DNA of 64,000 bases from Conexibacter sp. CPCC 206217 (GTDB lineage: Bacteria; Actinomycetota; Thermoleophilia; Solirubrobacterales; Solirubrobacteraceae): assembly GCF_030646165.1 (NCBI RefSeq), contig NZ_JAUTDO010000001.1, positions 310,001 through 374,000 on the forward strand. The letters run 5' to 3'. The notes beneath the pieces are model-generated. The model was not told the DNA's origin. It ran no database searches and saw only the letters and a list, made by a program, of their open reading frames with translations. This document shows positions 1-8,609 of this stretch, piece by piece. The translations under genes and the position numbers were made by a program. How positions within the stretch are numbered: the first letter of the stretch is position 1; each line of letters opens with the position of its first letter.

Positions 1-292
1 CGACGAACGCCTTGCACGCCGCGCGCGTCGACGGCAGGAACTCCCGCGCGCCCACCGCCATCGGCATTCCGTACTCGTCGCGCATGCGCTGCGCGTTGGC
101 GACGAGCATGTCGGAGGTCAGGTGCGTCCCCTCGAACGTGCCACGCTCGGAGCGCAGCACGATCATCCGCGTGCGCACGTCGACCGCGTCGCCGTAGTGC
201 CAGCGCACCTGCAGGTCCTGCCGCTGGGCGTTGAAGCCGAACGGGCAGCCGGGATCGGTGAAGATCGTGACGGTCGCTGCGGCTGGGGCCAT
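1..292 (-). CDS. DsbA/thioredoxin-fold oxidoreductase, 3' end cut by window
   Basis: Reading leftward from an ATG at 292 gives an open frame that runs off the window without a stop. The first 20 residues contain a beta strand followed by TDPGCPFG, the position of the active-site loop in DsbA/FrnE-like proteins; only one cysteine is present there, not a CxxC pair. About 97 residues are visible, so the helical insertion domain is only begun. Family members are thiol-disulfide oxidoreductases or isomerases in the cytoplasm. The substrate cannot be told from the sequence. The gene points away from the secreted-protein operon at 431-1400, but no promoter was assigned. Confidence 0.72.
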   Translation of the reverse strand, partial: MAPAAATVTIFTDPGCPFGFNAQRQDLQVRWHYGDAVDVRTRMIVLRSERGTFEGTHLTSDMLVANAQRMRDEYGMPMAVGAREFLPSTRAACKAFV

Positions 293-430
293 GCTTGCGC
301 GCTCCTGTGACTTCAAGACTCGGACGGGTTCGACGGGCGTCGAAGAGACTACCCGCCGATCCGCGTCGCGATCCGCCCCGCTGCGGCTGCGCATGGCGAT
401 GCCGGCCGCAGCGCTCGCCGCGCGCGATCC

Positions 431-1180
431 CTACGACACCCGCGTCACTCTGATCCGCACCTGCGTCTGGACGCAGACTCTCAGCCCTCTGCCTCTCATC
501 GTCCCGCACCGGCCTCTTCTGAGTTTGCGCTCGATGATCCGCGTCGTCCCGGGCTTCATCCGCAGCAGCTGCCGGGTGCCGTTCGGGATCAGGACTCTGT
601 CGAGACGCGGCGTGGTGCTGCCGAGCGGAAGCCCGTCCTGTCTCGGCTCGGGACAATCGCTGAAATCGGCCTCCGGAGAAGCGCTGACGGTGATCCCCCT
701 GTCGCTGACGAACATCATCAGGAAGCCTCTTCGCGTCGGCGCGAAGCCGCCGCAGTCGTCGAAGCCCTTGTCGTCGAAGACGTCGCCCGTGCACTGCCCG
801 TACTCGCTGCTGGGGCCGCACGGCGAGCACGCCTCCGTCGACGGCGCGAGGTGCGAGCGGAAGCGCCAGTAGCGGATCAGCTCGGTCGTCGGCTGGAGGT
901 CGGAGCTGACCTGGCCCCAGATCGTGTCGGTGAGCGGGTGGCGGATCAGCGCGAGGTTGAACGTCCGCCCCGCCACCGTCTCGAACGCGACCGTGCTGTT
1001 GGCGACGGTCCAGTTCGCGCAGTCCTCGGGGTAGTTGCCGTCCTCCAGATGCGACTTCTCGCTCGAGTAGGCGCGCAGCGTCAGTCTGTACTTCGGCGTG
1101 TCGGCGGCGCTTGCGGTCGCGGACGCCGCGCCCAGTCCCAAGAGCGCCAGGACGGCGAGCGCTGCTGCGATGCGTTTCAT
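431..1180 (-). CDS. secreted cysteine-containing protein of unknown function
   Basis: A 249-residue protein starting at ATG 1180 with a clear signal peptide (Met-Lys-Arg, then an Ala/Leu-rich core ending near ASAADT). The mature part has about ten cysteines, several close together (ACSPCG, QCTG, DDCGG, GRCGT), suggesting an extracellular disulfide-bonded fold. The last 40 residues are strongly basic. No family was recognised. A much longer frame extends upstream of ATG 1180, but it runs through promoter DNA and into the opposite gene. It lies 16 bp downstream of a small signal-peptide ORF (1197-1400) and the two may form one transcript. Confidence 0.75.
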   Translation of the reverse strand: MKRIAAALAVLALLGLGAASATASAADTPKYRLTLRAYSSEKSHLEDGNYPEDCANWTVANSTVAFETVAGRTFNLALIRHPLTDTIWGQVSSDLQPTTELIRYWRFRSHLAPSTEACSPCGPSSEYGQCTGDVFDDKGFDDCGGFAPTRRGFLMMFVSDRGITVSASPEADFSDCPEPRQDGLPLGSTTPRLDRVLIPNGTRQLLRMKPGTTRIIERKLRRGRCGTMRGRGLRVCVQTQVRIRVTRVS

Positions 1181-1196
1181 GGCGATGGGGTCCTTC

Positions 1197-1400
1197 TCAG
1201 CGGACGGCGATCGTCGCGCGACGCGCGACCGATCTGCCGGCCTTCGGGGTGAACGTGATCGGCAGCGCCAGGCTGGCGCCGCGGCGGATCTGCGCTGCGG
1301 CCGCGACCGCGGCGAACGCGGCGACGGGCGCCAGCGCGGCCAGGAGTGGCAGAGACGACAGACGGCGGTGCGGCCGGCTCCGGAGACGTGATGAGAGCAT
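1197..1400 (-). CDS. small probable secreted protein (67 residues)
   Basis: From ATG 1400 the frame encodes a basic N-terminus, a long Ala/Leu/Val hydrophobic segment and then about 25 residues (ITFTPKAGRSVARRATIAVR-like end) that resemble the last strands of the beta-sandwich tails common on secreted proteins of this genome. It ends 16 bp before the next signal-peptide gene on the same strand and begins 88 bp from the divergent regulator start. It could be a real small exported protein or the residue of a longer gene that lost its middle. No family recognised. Confidence 0.4.
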   Translation of the reverse strand: MLSSRLRSRPHRRLSSLPLLAALAPVAAFAAVAAAAQIRRGASLALPITFTPKAGRSVARRATIAVR

Positions 1401-1437
1401 CGTCGGAGCCTGCGGGCCGGCGGCCTCCTCCACATGG

Positions 1438-1480
1438 GAGGGAATTCCCTCATTGTTCCTCGCCGGGTTGGGGGTACTGT
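1438..1480 (+). promoter_or_regulatory. palindrome plus promoter for the LuxR-type regulator
   Basis: A perfect 14-bp palindrome, GAGGGAATTCCCTC (1438-1451), sits just upstream of a -35-like TTGTTC (1453-1458) and a -10-like TACTGT (1475-1480) separated by 16 bp. The expected transcription start falls at about 1487-1489, on the GTG chosen for the downstream gene, which would make the mRNA leaderless. The palindrome position fits an activator or autoregulatory site in this divergent region. Functional assignment is inference. Confidence 0.45.
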
Positions 1481-1488
1481 GCGGCGCA

Positions 1489-4422
1489 GTGTTCGTTCGC
1501 GAGGTGGAGACAGCTCCGCCGCTGGCGGGACGCGATCGGGAACTGGCCGCCGGCTATGACTTGCTCGACGCGATCCGCCGAGGCCGCCCGGCAGTCCTGG
1601 AACTGGTCGGCGACGCCGGCATCGGCAAGACCGCCGTCGCGGCCGCCGTCGCCGCGCACGCCGAGAGCGCCGGGATCCGCGTCCTGCGCGCCCGCGCCGC
1701 CGCGTTCGAGCGCGGCGTCCCCTACGGCCTCTGGATCGACCTGCTCGACGGCGCGATCGAGGCGCTCCCCCCGATGGCGCTCGACGGCCTCGGTGACGAG
1801 CGCACGCGCGAGCTGGCGCGGATCCTGCCGGCGCTGGCAGCGGGTCGCGCCGCTGGTGGCGCCGGCGCGAGCGCCGGTGCGCGTGGCCCCGGCGCCGGCG
1901 CGAGCGGCTCCGGCGCCCCGCTGCCGCCCGACCCGGTCTCCTCCAGCGAAGCCCGCTTCCGCCTGCATCGCGCGGTCGGCGCGCTGCTCGCGGCGCTCGC
2001 CAACCGCAGCCCGCTCGTGCTCGTGCTCGACGACCTCCACTGGGCCGATCCGGCCGGGCTGGAGCTGGCGCTGCACCTGCTGCGCCACCCGCCCGACGCG
2101 GGGGTCCTGATCGTCCTGGCGACCCGTCCGGGCGTCGCCGCGGGCGTGATCGCGGAGGCCGCGCGCGACGTGCCCGACCGTGCCCAACTGGAGCTGGAGC
2201 CGCTCGGCGACGACGCCGCCCGCACGCTCGTGACCGGCGTCGAGGACCCGGCCGAGCTGCTGACACGCGCCGAGGGCAACCCCTTCTTCCTGCTCGAACT
2301 GGCCCGCGCCAAGCGCCGCGGCGGCGCGATCCCGCGCTCGATCCAGGCCGCCGTCGAGGGCACCGTGCGCACGCTGTCCCCAGTCGCGCGCGACGTGCTC
2401 GAAGGCGCCGCGCTGGTCGGCGACCCGTTCGAGCTGCGGCTGGCGGAGATCGCGGCGGGGGCGACGACCGGCCGCGCCGACGGCGCGATCGACGAGCTGG
2501 TCGAGGCCGGGCTCGTCGTCGTCGATCCCGGCGACCTGCGCTGCCGCTTCCGCCACCCGCTCGTGCGCCAGGCCGTGCACGAGCGGATCGCGCTCGAACG
2601 GCGGCGCGCCGGTCATGCCGCGCTCGCGCAGGAGCTGCGAGCGCGCGGCGCCGGCGTGCGCGAGGTCGCCCCGCACGTAGCGGCCAGCGCGCAGCCCGGC
2701 GACGAGGACGCGATCGCGCTGCTCGACGCCGCGGCGCTCGCCGCCCAGGCGGTCGCGCCCGACGCCGCGGCGCGCTGGCTGGAGGTCGCGGAGCGGCTGC
2801 TGCCCGGTGGAGGCGCCGACCGCGAGGAACGCCGCCTCTGGCTGCGCCTGCGCCGCTCGCTCGCGCTTGCCGCCAGCGGTCGGGTCGACGACGCGCATGC
2901 GGTCCTGCTGGCGGTCCACGACGATCTGCCCGACGGGTCGCTGCTGGCGGTCCCGACCGTCGTGCAGCTCGCGCAGATCGAGCGCGGCAGCGGGCGTGCG
3001 CACGACTCGCGCGCGCGGCTGCAGCGCGCGCTCGCCGCCGGCCTCGCCCAGACGCCCGCCGAAGAGGCGCAGCTGCGCGTCGGGCTGGCCGTCTCGTTCG
3101 TGCAGCTGCACGACAGGGACGCCGGCGCGGCCGTGCGCGACGCGCTCGCGGTCGCCGAGCGCTCCGGCTCGCTGCTGGCGGTCGCCTCCGCGCGCGCCTG
3201 CACGAGCGTGCTGGCCAGCTGGGAGGGCGATCACGCGACCGCCGCGGCGGCTGTCGAACGGGCGCTCGAGGAGCTGGAGCAGGTCGGCGACGACGAGCTG
3301 ATCCAAGGCCTGGAGATCGTCTACACGCTCGGCTTGATGGCGGTCGCGCACGAGCGCTACGCCCAGGCCGACGCGTTGCTGGAGCGCGCCGCGACGCTCG
3401 CGCGGCGCTCCGGCCAGGACTTCGTGCTGGCCGCGCTGCTGACGTTCCGCGGCATGACGCGCTGGAACCTGGGCGACATGCCGGGCGCGCTCGCGACGGT
3501 CGAGGAGGGGATCGAGACGGCGCGGCTGATGCGATCCGACGCGACGCTCGGCCACGCGCTCTCGCTCGCGTGCAGCCTGCTGGTGAGAGCGGGCGACCGT
3601 GCCGGCGGCGAGCGCGCGGGCGCCGAGGCGCTGAGGATCCTCGCGACCCAGCAGCCCGACGTGCTGACCGCGACGAGCCGTCTCAACGCGGCGCTCTTCA
3701 TGTCGCTCGACGCCGACCCGGCGCGCGCGCTGCGCGACGCCGCCGCAGCCGCCGGACCATGGCTGGAGCAGACCGATCCCTCGTGGATCTGCCAGCTGGC
3801 GGAGTACCTGATCCTCTGCTGCCTGCAGCTCGACGACCGCGAGACCGCGCGCGGCTGGGCCCAGCGCGCGACCGCCGTCGCCGAGCATTCGCGGCTCCCG
3901 CTGGCGCTCGCGAAGGCAGCCTCGGCGCGCGCGCTGGTGCTGTCAGCAGACGGCGACGATGCGGGCGCGCTCGCCGCGGCCCTCGAGGGTGTCGTGCGCG
4001 CCGACGCGATCGGCACGCCGCACCGCGCGTTCGCGACGAGCGTGCTGGGGCGGGTGCTCGCGACCGCGGGCGAAAACGACGCGGCCGCCGCCGAACTGCG
4101 GCGCGCCGCGTCGGAGTTCGACGCCTGCGGGCTGCAGCGCGCGCACGACGCGGCGGCGCGCGAGATCCGCCGGCTCGGCGGTCGTGTGACCGGTCGCGTC
4201 GGACGCGAGGCCGGCGTCGAGGGCCTCGCGGAGCTGTCCGAGCGCGAGCGCGAGATCGCCCGCCTGGTCGCCGACGGCGCCGCCAACAAGCAGATCGCGC
4301 TGACGCTGCACCTGTCCGAGAAGACGGTCGCCAACCACCTCACGAACATCTACGCGAAGCTCGGCCTGCGCGGGCGGACCGAGCTGGCGGCGCTGGTCGC
4401 GCGCGCGCCGCGCGGCGACTGA
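1489..4422 (+). CDS. large ATP-binding LuxR family transcriptional regulator
   Basis: A 977-residue cytoplasmic regulator of the MalT/LAL type. An AAA/NACHT-like ATPase module carries a P-loop GDAGIGKT at about residues 41-48 and a Walker B LVLVLDDLHWAD near 180. A long alpha-helical TPR-like region follows. The last 60 residues form a LuxR helix-turn-helix (LSEREREIARLVADG, then KTVANHLTNIY). Such proteins sense a ligand through the helical region and activate nearby operons in an ATP-dependent way; the ligand is unknown. The frame is open upstream to 1111 but that part is not protein-like. GTG 1489 was chosen because the predicted transcription start coincides with it; GTG 1504 is the alternative. 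Confidence 0.88.
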   Translation: MFVREVETAPPLAGRDRELAAGYDLLDAIRRGRPAVLELVGDAGIGKTAVAAAVAAHAESAGIRVLRARAAAFERGVPYGLWIDLLDGAIEALPPMALDGLGDERTRELARILPALAAGRAAGGAGASAGARGPGAGASGSGAPLPPDPVSSSEARFRLHRAVGALLAALANRSPLVLVLDDLHWADPAGLELALHLLRHPPDAGVLIVLATRPGVAAGVIAEAARDVPDRAQLELEPLGDDAARTLVTGVEDPAELLTRAEGNPFFLLELARAKRRGGAIPRSIQAAVEGTVRTLSPVARDVLEGAALVGDPFELRLAEIAAGATTGRADGAIDELVEAGLVVVDPGDLRCRFRHPLVRQAVHERIALERRRAGHAALAQELRARGAGVREVAPHVAASAQPGDEDAIALLDAAALAAQAVAPDAAARWLEVAERLLPGGGADREERRLWLRLRRSLALAASGRVDDAHAVLLAVHDDLPDGSLLAVPTVVQLAQIERGSGRAHDSRARLQRALAAGLAQTPAEEAQLRVGLAVSFVQLHDRDAGAAVRDALAVAERSGSLLAVASARACTSVLASWEGDHATAAAAVERALEELEQVGDDELIQGLEIVYTLGLMAVAHERYAQADALLERAATLARRSGQDFVLAALLTFRGMTRWNLGDMPGALATVEEGIETARLMRSDATLGHALSLACSLLVRAGDRAGGERAGAEALRILATQQPDVLTATSRLNAALFMSLDADPARALRDAAAAAGPWLEQTDPSWICQLAEYLILCCLQLDDRETARGWAQRATAVAEHSRLPLALAKAASARALVLSADGDDAGALAAALEGVVRADAIGTPHRAFATSVLGRVLATAGENDAAAAELRRAASEFDACGLQRAHDAAAREIRRLGGRVTGRVGREAGVEGLAELSEREREIARLVADGAANKQIALTLHLSEKTVANHLTNIYAKLGLRGRTELAALVARAPRGD

Positions 4423-4458
4423 ACGCGAGCGCGGGCCGCGGGTCGGGTCGCCGCCGTC

Positions 4459-4472
4459 GCCGTCGCGACGGC
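4459..4472. terminator. short palindrome between convergent genes
   Basis: GCCGTCGCGACGGC is a perfect 14-bp palindrome lying between the convergent regulator (ends 4422) and hydrolase (ends 4499). No T-run follows on either strand, so a role as a bidirectional terminator is only probable. Confidence 0.3.
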
Positions 4473-4498
4473 AGCAACCCGGAATGCGGTCTCTCGAC

Positions 4499-5344
4499 CT
4501 AGACGAACCGTCTGACGAACGCGAGCGCCGTGTCGGCGACCTCGTGCCAGCCGCTGTCGATCGTCAGCGCGTGGCCGCGATCTCTCATCTCGACGATCTC
4601 GGTGATGTTCTCCTCGTTGCGCTTCTGCTTCTTGAACGAGGCGTTGGCGATCGCCCACGGCACCGTGTGGTCTCTCTCGCCGGAGATGATCAACAGCGGC
4701 CCGCGCTCGGGGTTCTTGCTGTTGACCTTCGCCTCGGTCCACGGGTTGAGGTTCGCGGTCGCGGCTTGGAACAGCGGCGCGCCGGGCGCCGGCACGGCGT
4801 AGTCGTGGTACAGCTCCTTTGCCTCGTCCTCGCTGACGGCGTTGGCGAAGCCAAAGCGGAACTGCTCGTAGGTGAGCGGGACCGCGCGGTTGCGGTTCGC
4901 CGGGTTGCCGAGCACCGGGCGCGAGGACTTCAGCGCGCTGATCGGCAGCGGCAGCACGCCGCGAAACGGCGCCGGATCGATCGCCACGGAGGCGGCAGCG
5001 AGGCCGCGGCCGGCGAGGATCTGCGTCAGCAAGCCGCCGAACGAATGGCCGACGATCGCCGGCTTCTTGTCGAGTCTGGCGACGATCTCCTCGAAGTGGT
5101 CGGCGACCTGGCCGACGGTCTTGCCGGCGAACACCTCGGGGTGCGCGTTGGCCTCGTCGACGGTCTCGGGATCGTCGGGCCAGCCCGGTGTCAGCGCCGT
5201 GTAGCCGGCCTCTTCGAAGACCGTCACCCAACGGTCCCAGCTGCTCGGCAGCAGCCACAGCCCGTGGACGAACACGACCGGCTGGAGCCCCGTTCTGTTC
5301 GCCTCGACTACCTGCTCGGCCTCGTGCTCTGTGATCGTCGCCAT
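4499..5344 (-). CDS. alpha/beta hydrolase
   Basis: A 281-residue soluble alpha/beta hydrolase. Visible features are the oxyanion HG (residues 27-28), the nucleophile elbow GHSFGG with Ser101, an acid in SGERDHTVPW and the catalytic His in DRGHALTI near the C-terminus, so the triad is complete. ATG 5344 was chosen over an upstream GTG-type start because AGGAGGG lies 6 bp before it (5351-5357). Substrate unknown; related actinobacterial proteins are annotated as general esterases or lipases. It is monocistronic as far as can be seen and convergent with the LuxR-type gene. Confidence 0.88.
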   Translation of the reverse strand: MATITEHEAEQVVEANRTGLQPVVFVHGLWLLPSSWDRWVTVFEEAGYTALTPGWPDDPETVDEANAHPEVFAGKTVGQVADHFEEIVARLDKKPAIVGHSFGGLLTQILAGRGLAAASVAIDPAPFRGVLPLPISALKSSRPVLGNPANRNRAVPLTYEQFRFGFANAVSEDEAKELYHDYAVPAPGAPLFQAATANLNPWTEAKVNSKNPERGPLLIISGERDHTVPWAIANASFKKQKRNEENITEIVEMRDRGHALTIDSGWHEVADTALAFVRRFV

Positions 5345-5668
5345 ATGGTGCCCTCCTGGTGAATTGACCCTGGTCGTGCGGATCGCCCCGGGGAAAGCGA
5401 TTGCATGCGCAGCGATCTTCTCACCGCGCGTCAAACGGGCCAAGCGCCTTCACAGATGGGCTACCTGGCGCATCGCTCGCCTTGCGGTGCACCAAGTTCC
5501 GGTCGTAGGCTGCGATGACAGAATGCGGTTCATGCCCAACGTCGAGAGCGCGAGCAGAGCCGAGACGCGGCGCAGACAGGTCGAGAGAGCGGTCGAGATG
5601 CTGAGCGCTGGGAGAGCGCGCTGAGGGGACGGGCGGACTCGCCGGGCGCGAGCCACGTCAGTGCGGCG
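5345..5668. other. 324-bp intergenic region with promoter and a 33-codon ORF
   Basis: It holds the ribosome site of the hydrolase at its left end. On the plus strand TTGCGG (5482-5487) and TAGGCT (5506-5511), 18 bp apart, form a plausible promoter. An ATG at 5523 opens a 33-codon frame to 5624 whose middle (ETRRRQVERAVEMLSAG) looks like the first helix of a TetR regulator, but it stops before any helix-turn-helix. This may be a TetR gene remnant, or a leader for the downstream MobA-like gene. Nothing else seen. Confidence 0.3.
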
Positions 5669-6268
5669 GTGCGTGCGGACGCGGCGGGGGCGAGCCGCGT
5701 CGCCGGCCTCGTGCTCGCGGCCGGCGCGGCGCGGCGGTTCGGCGGGCGCAAGCAGCTCGCGCCGCTCGACGGGCGGCCGCTGCTGGAGCACGCGCTCGCG
5801 GCGATGGCGGGTGCCGGGCTGACGCGGGTCGCGGTGACGCTCGGCGCGCACGCGGACGAGATCGTCGCCGCGATCGACCTGCACGGCGCGCAGGCGGTGG
5901 TCGTCGCCGACTGGGACGAGGGATTGGCGGCCTCGCTTCGCGCCGGCGTCGCCGCGCTCGCCCCGCACGCCGACGCGATCGTCGTGACGCTCGGCGACCA
6001 GCCGCGCATCTCCTCCGCGGCGATCGCGCGCGTCGCGGCCGTCGCGGCCGAGGCAGGTGGCGCGCCCGCCGCGCGCGCGACGTACGACGGCCGCCCCGGC
6101 CATCCGATCCTGCTGCGCCGTGAGCTGTTCCCCGCGATCGCCGAACTGCGCGGCGACAGCGGCGCCCGCGAGCTGCTGGCGACCGTCGACGTGCGCGCCG
6201 TCGAGTGCGGCACCGGCACCGCGGTGGACGTCGACACGCCGGAGCAGCTGCGCGGGCTGGGCGGCTGA
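5669..6268 (+). CDS. MobA/MocA-like nucleotidyltransferase
   Basis: A 199-residue NTP-transferase-like protein with the N-terminal signature LAAGAARRFGGRKQL (nucleotide-binding loop plus Lys) and a metal-site VTLGDQPR near residue 110, as in MocA-type molybdenum cofactor cytidylyltransferases. Family members add CMP or GMP to molybdopterin for xanthine dehydrogenase/CO dehydrogenase-type enzymes. The convergent neighbour is an XdhC/CoxI-like protein, which supports a role in cofactor delivery to such an enzyme, though no Mo-hydroxylase is inside the window. GTG 5669 is the likeliest start; the true one could be slightly downstream at the glycine-rich loop. Confidence 0.82.
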   Translation: MRADAAGASRVAGLVLAAGAARRFGGRKQLAPLDGRPLLEHALAAMAGAGLTRVAVTLGAHADEIVAAIDLHGAQAVVVADWDEGLAASLRAGVAALAPHADAIVVTLGDQPRISSAAIARVAAVAAEAGGAPAARATYDGRPGHPILLRRELFPAIAELRGDSGARELLATVDVRAVECGTGTAVDVDTPEQLRGLGG

Positions 6269-6310
6269 GCCCGTCAGCGGCGCGCCACGAGGCGCCGCCG
6301 ACCGCAGCGC

Positions 6311-7432
6311 TCAGGTGGTGTCGTGTGGTTGGATCGAGCCGCTCGTGTCACGCAACGGCGCGGCCGGGCGCCCCGCGCGGGTCGTGACGATCTCCGCGAG
6401 AATCGAGACCGCCGTCTCCTCCGGCGTGCGACCACCAATATCCAGACCACACGGAGCAAAGATCCGCGCGATCTGCTCCTCCCCAACACCAACCCCACGC
6501 AACCGCTCATTGCGCTCATCAGTCGTGCGACGACTCCCCAACGCACCGATGTACCCCGCCCCCGTCGCCAACGCCCCCTCAAGCGCAGGCACGTCGAGCC
6601 GCGGATCATGCGAGAACACCAGGATCACGTCACGCGGACCGAACGACCGCCCCGCAAACGCCGCATCCGGCCACCCCACATGCACCTCCGCCGCACGCGC
6701 AAACCGCGACGCCCGCACAAACACCGCCCGCGGATCGCTGATCGTGACCGCGTAACCAAGCTCCTTCGCCAACGGCGCCAACGCCGCCGAAAAATCAATC
6801 GCACCAAAAATCAACATCCGCGGCGGCGACGCGAACGACCGCACATGCACCCGCAACTCCGCCCCCAACGTCGCACCATCAACACCATAACGACGAATCG
6901 CCGTGACACCCTGCTCCAGCAAACCCGCCGCATCACGCCCAACCGAATGATCAAGCAACGGCGTGACACCCAACGAGCCAACCAGCCCCTCGCGACCACC
7001 CACCACCGCCACCGCCGCCCCCGCCCCCGGCCCGTCCAGCAACGTCGCCACCGCCGCCGGACGCCCCTCCCGCACCGCCGCATACGCCGCCGCGACCGCC
7101 GCGGCACCGCCGTCATCCAGCGCGTGCACGAAGACGTGGACCGTGCCGCCACACGTCAAGCCCGCGGTGCCGGCCAGCTCGTCGGAGATCCCGTACGTGT
7201 GGATCCGCGGCGGTCCGCCCGCGAGCACCGCGTACGCCTCCTGCACCACCGCACTCTCCACACACCCACCCGTAATCGAACCCTCCACCGCACCATCCTC
7301 ACCCACAAACATCGACGCACCCAACGACAACGGCGCCGAACCCTCAACCGCCACCAACACCGCACGCGCCGCCCGCCGCCCCCCCGCCAACCAACCACCA
7401 ACAACCCCCGCCTGATCACCAACGACGCTCAT
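6311..7432 (-). CDS. XdhC/CoxI family molybdoenzyme accessory protein
   Basis: A 373-residue cytoplasmic protein. The N-terminal part has the XdhC_CoxI pattern (VEGSAPLSLGASMFV, then ITGGCVESAV), and the C-terminal half is a Rossmann-type domain (MLIFGAIDFSAAL, then GALGSRRTTDER). XdhC proteins bind molybdenum cofactor, help its sulfuration and insert it into xanthine dehydrogenase-type enzymes. Codon use is odd: most of the gene uses T- and G-ending codons (ATT, TTT, GGT, TTG), while about 7090-7260 and the last 120 bp use the C-ending codons of the rest of the window. This suggests recombination or transfer. Confidence 0.87.
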   Translation of the reverse strand: MSVVGDQAGVVGGWLAGGRRAARAVLVAVEGSAPLSLGASMFVGEDGAVEGSITGGCVESAVVQEAYAVLAGGPPRIHTYGISDELAGTAGLTCGGTVHVFVHALDDGGAAAVAAAYAAVREGRPAAVATLLDGPGAGAAVAVVGGREGLVGSLGVTPLLDHSVGRDAAGLLEQGVTAIRRYGVDGATLGAELRVHVRSFASPPRMLIFGAIDFSAALAPLAKELGYAVTISDPRAVFVRASRFARAAEVHVGWPDAAFAGRSFGPRDVILVFSHDPRLDVPALEGALATGAGYIGALGSRRTTDERNERLRGVGVGEEQIARIFAPCGLDIGGRTPEETAVSILAEIVTTRAGRPAAPLRDTSGSIQPHDTT

Positions 7433-7596
7433 CGCGCCAGCCTTCCAGATGTCGTTGCAGCAGACACGATCTCTCCCTGCAAAGGTACCGCGACGGCGCG
7501 CGCATGGAAAATGGCCGGACGAGCGCGCGGAGCGCCCGCTATCGTGCCGCGCTCGGGGTTAGTCCAGGCAGCGCGCTGGGGACACCTCGCACCACC

Positions 7597-8532
7597 ATGG
7601 CACTCGATCCGAGCGACAACGAAGACCCGCCCGCGGAGCGTCCGCCCGACGCGGATCCGCCCACACGCGCCTTCGACACCGAGGCGGAGGACGAGTCCGC
7701 GCGCGATGCCGGCAGCGACCCGCCGCCGGAGGACGAGGCCCTGCCCGGCGCCTCCGACGAGTCCGCTTCGAGCGACCCCGACGACCAGCCGACGGTTGCA
7801 GCCACGCGTCTGCCCGACTCCGACTCCGACGACCAGCCGACGATCGCCGCCGCCCACGTGCCCGATTCCGACGACGACGCGCCCGCTCCAGAGCATCCCG
7901 GCACGCCCGACCCCGACGCGACCGAGGAGTGGTCGCCGAGCGACGAGCAGCACACCTCAGACCTCTCCCCCGCGCGCGATCCCGAGCTGGAAGCGCTGCG
8001 CGAGACGGAGTTCGCCGTCGTCTGGCGCGGCTACGACCCGCAGGCGGTCGACACCTACACCGCGTCCGTCGTGCGCGCGCTCGATCGCTTCGAGGAGCGC
8101 ACCTACCCGACCGCGGCGGTGCAGCGTGCGCTCGACCGCGTCGGCGAGCAGACCGCCGCGATCCTGCGCCAGGCCGAGCAGGCTGCCGACGAGACGACGC
8201 GCAGATCGCGCGCGAAGGCCGACGACCGCGTCCAGCGCGCCGAGCGCGAGGCGGCGGAACTGCAGGCCGGCGCGATCGCGCGCGTGCGCAGCCTCGACGA
8301 CGACATCGAGCGGCTGTGGCAGGAGCGTCAGCGGCTGATCGACGCGACGAAGGAACTGGCCGACCAGTTGCGCGCGACCGCGCTCGACGCCGAAGCGCGT
8401 TTCCCGCCGGCCGAGCAGGCACCGCCGGTCGGTCCGGCCGAGGCCGAGACCGAAGCCGCCGCACCGTTCGACGCGGCCGCCGACCCGCCGACGCGCGAGC
8501 ACGGCGCGCCGCCGGTCGACCCGCTCGACTGA
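7597..8532 (+). CDS. DivIVA-like coiled-coil protein with acidic N-terminal tail
   Basis: 311 residues. Residues 1-135 are a disordered Asp/Glu/Pro-rich tail that includes a two-copy 16-residue repeat (59-90). RGYDPQAVDTY at 144-154 matches the conserved DivIVA-domain motif, and a charged coiled coil runs from about 175 to 270, followed by an Ala/Pro-rich tail. DivIVA-type proteins organise poles, septa or cell-wall growth in actinobacteria; in the classical proteins this motif is near the N-terminus, so the long acidic extension is unusual. ATG 7597 was preferred because the frame upstream to 7504 is not protein-like. No operon partner. Confidence 0.7.
   Translation: MALDPSDNEDPPAERPPDADPPTRAFDTEAEDESARDAGSDPPPEDEALPGASDESASSDPDDQPTVAATRLPDSDSDDQPTIAAAHVPDSDDDAPAPEHPGTPDPDATEEWSPSDEQHTSDLSPARDPELEALRETEFAVVWRGYDPQAVDTYTASVVRALDRFEERTYPTAAVQRALDRVGEQTAAILRQAEQAADETTRRSRAKADDRVQRAEREAAELQAGAIARVRSLDDDIERLWQERQRLIDATKELADQLRATALDAEARFPPAEQAPPVGPAEAETEAAAPFDAAADPPTREHGAPPVDPLD
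7771..7866 (+). repeat. 48-bp tandem repeat (2 copies) inside the DivIVA-like gene
   Basis: Encodes two consecutive 16-residue units, each with the core DDQPT followed by an Ala-rich stretch and ending in PD. The copies differ at several synonymous and non-synonymous sites, so the duplication is not recent. Seen directly in the sequence. Confidence 0.75.
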
Positions 8533-8609
8533 GCGCGCCGCGGGCTGTCCCGACCCGGCGCCGGTCGACCGCTCGATGACCGCGGCCGCTCGCCCGGCGC
8601 GCCCGCTTC

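Noticed and set aside
1111..1488. N-terminal extension of the LuxR-type regulator
   Set aside because: The extension overlaps the divergent operon and promoter and is low-complexity Arg/Ala; GTG 1489 fits promoter and family length.
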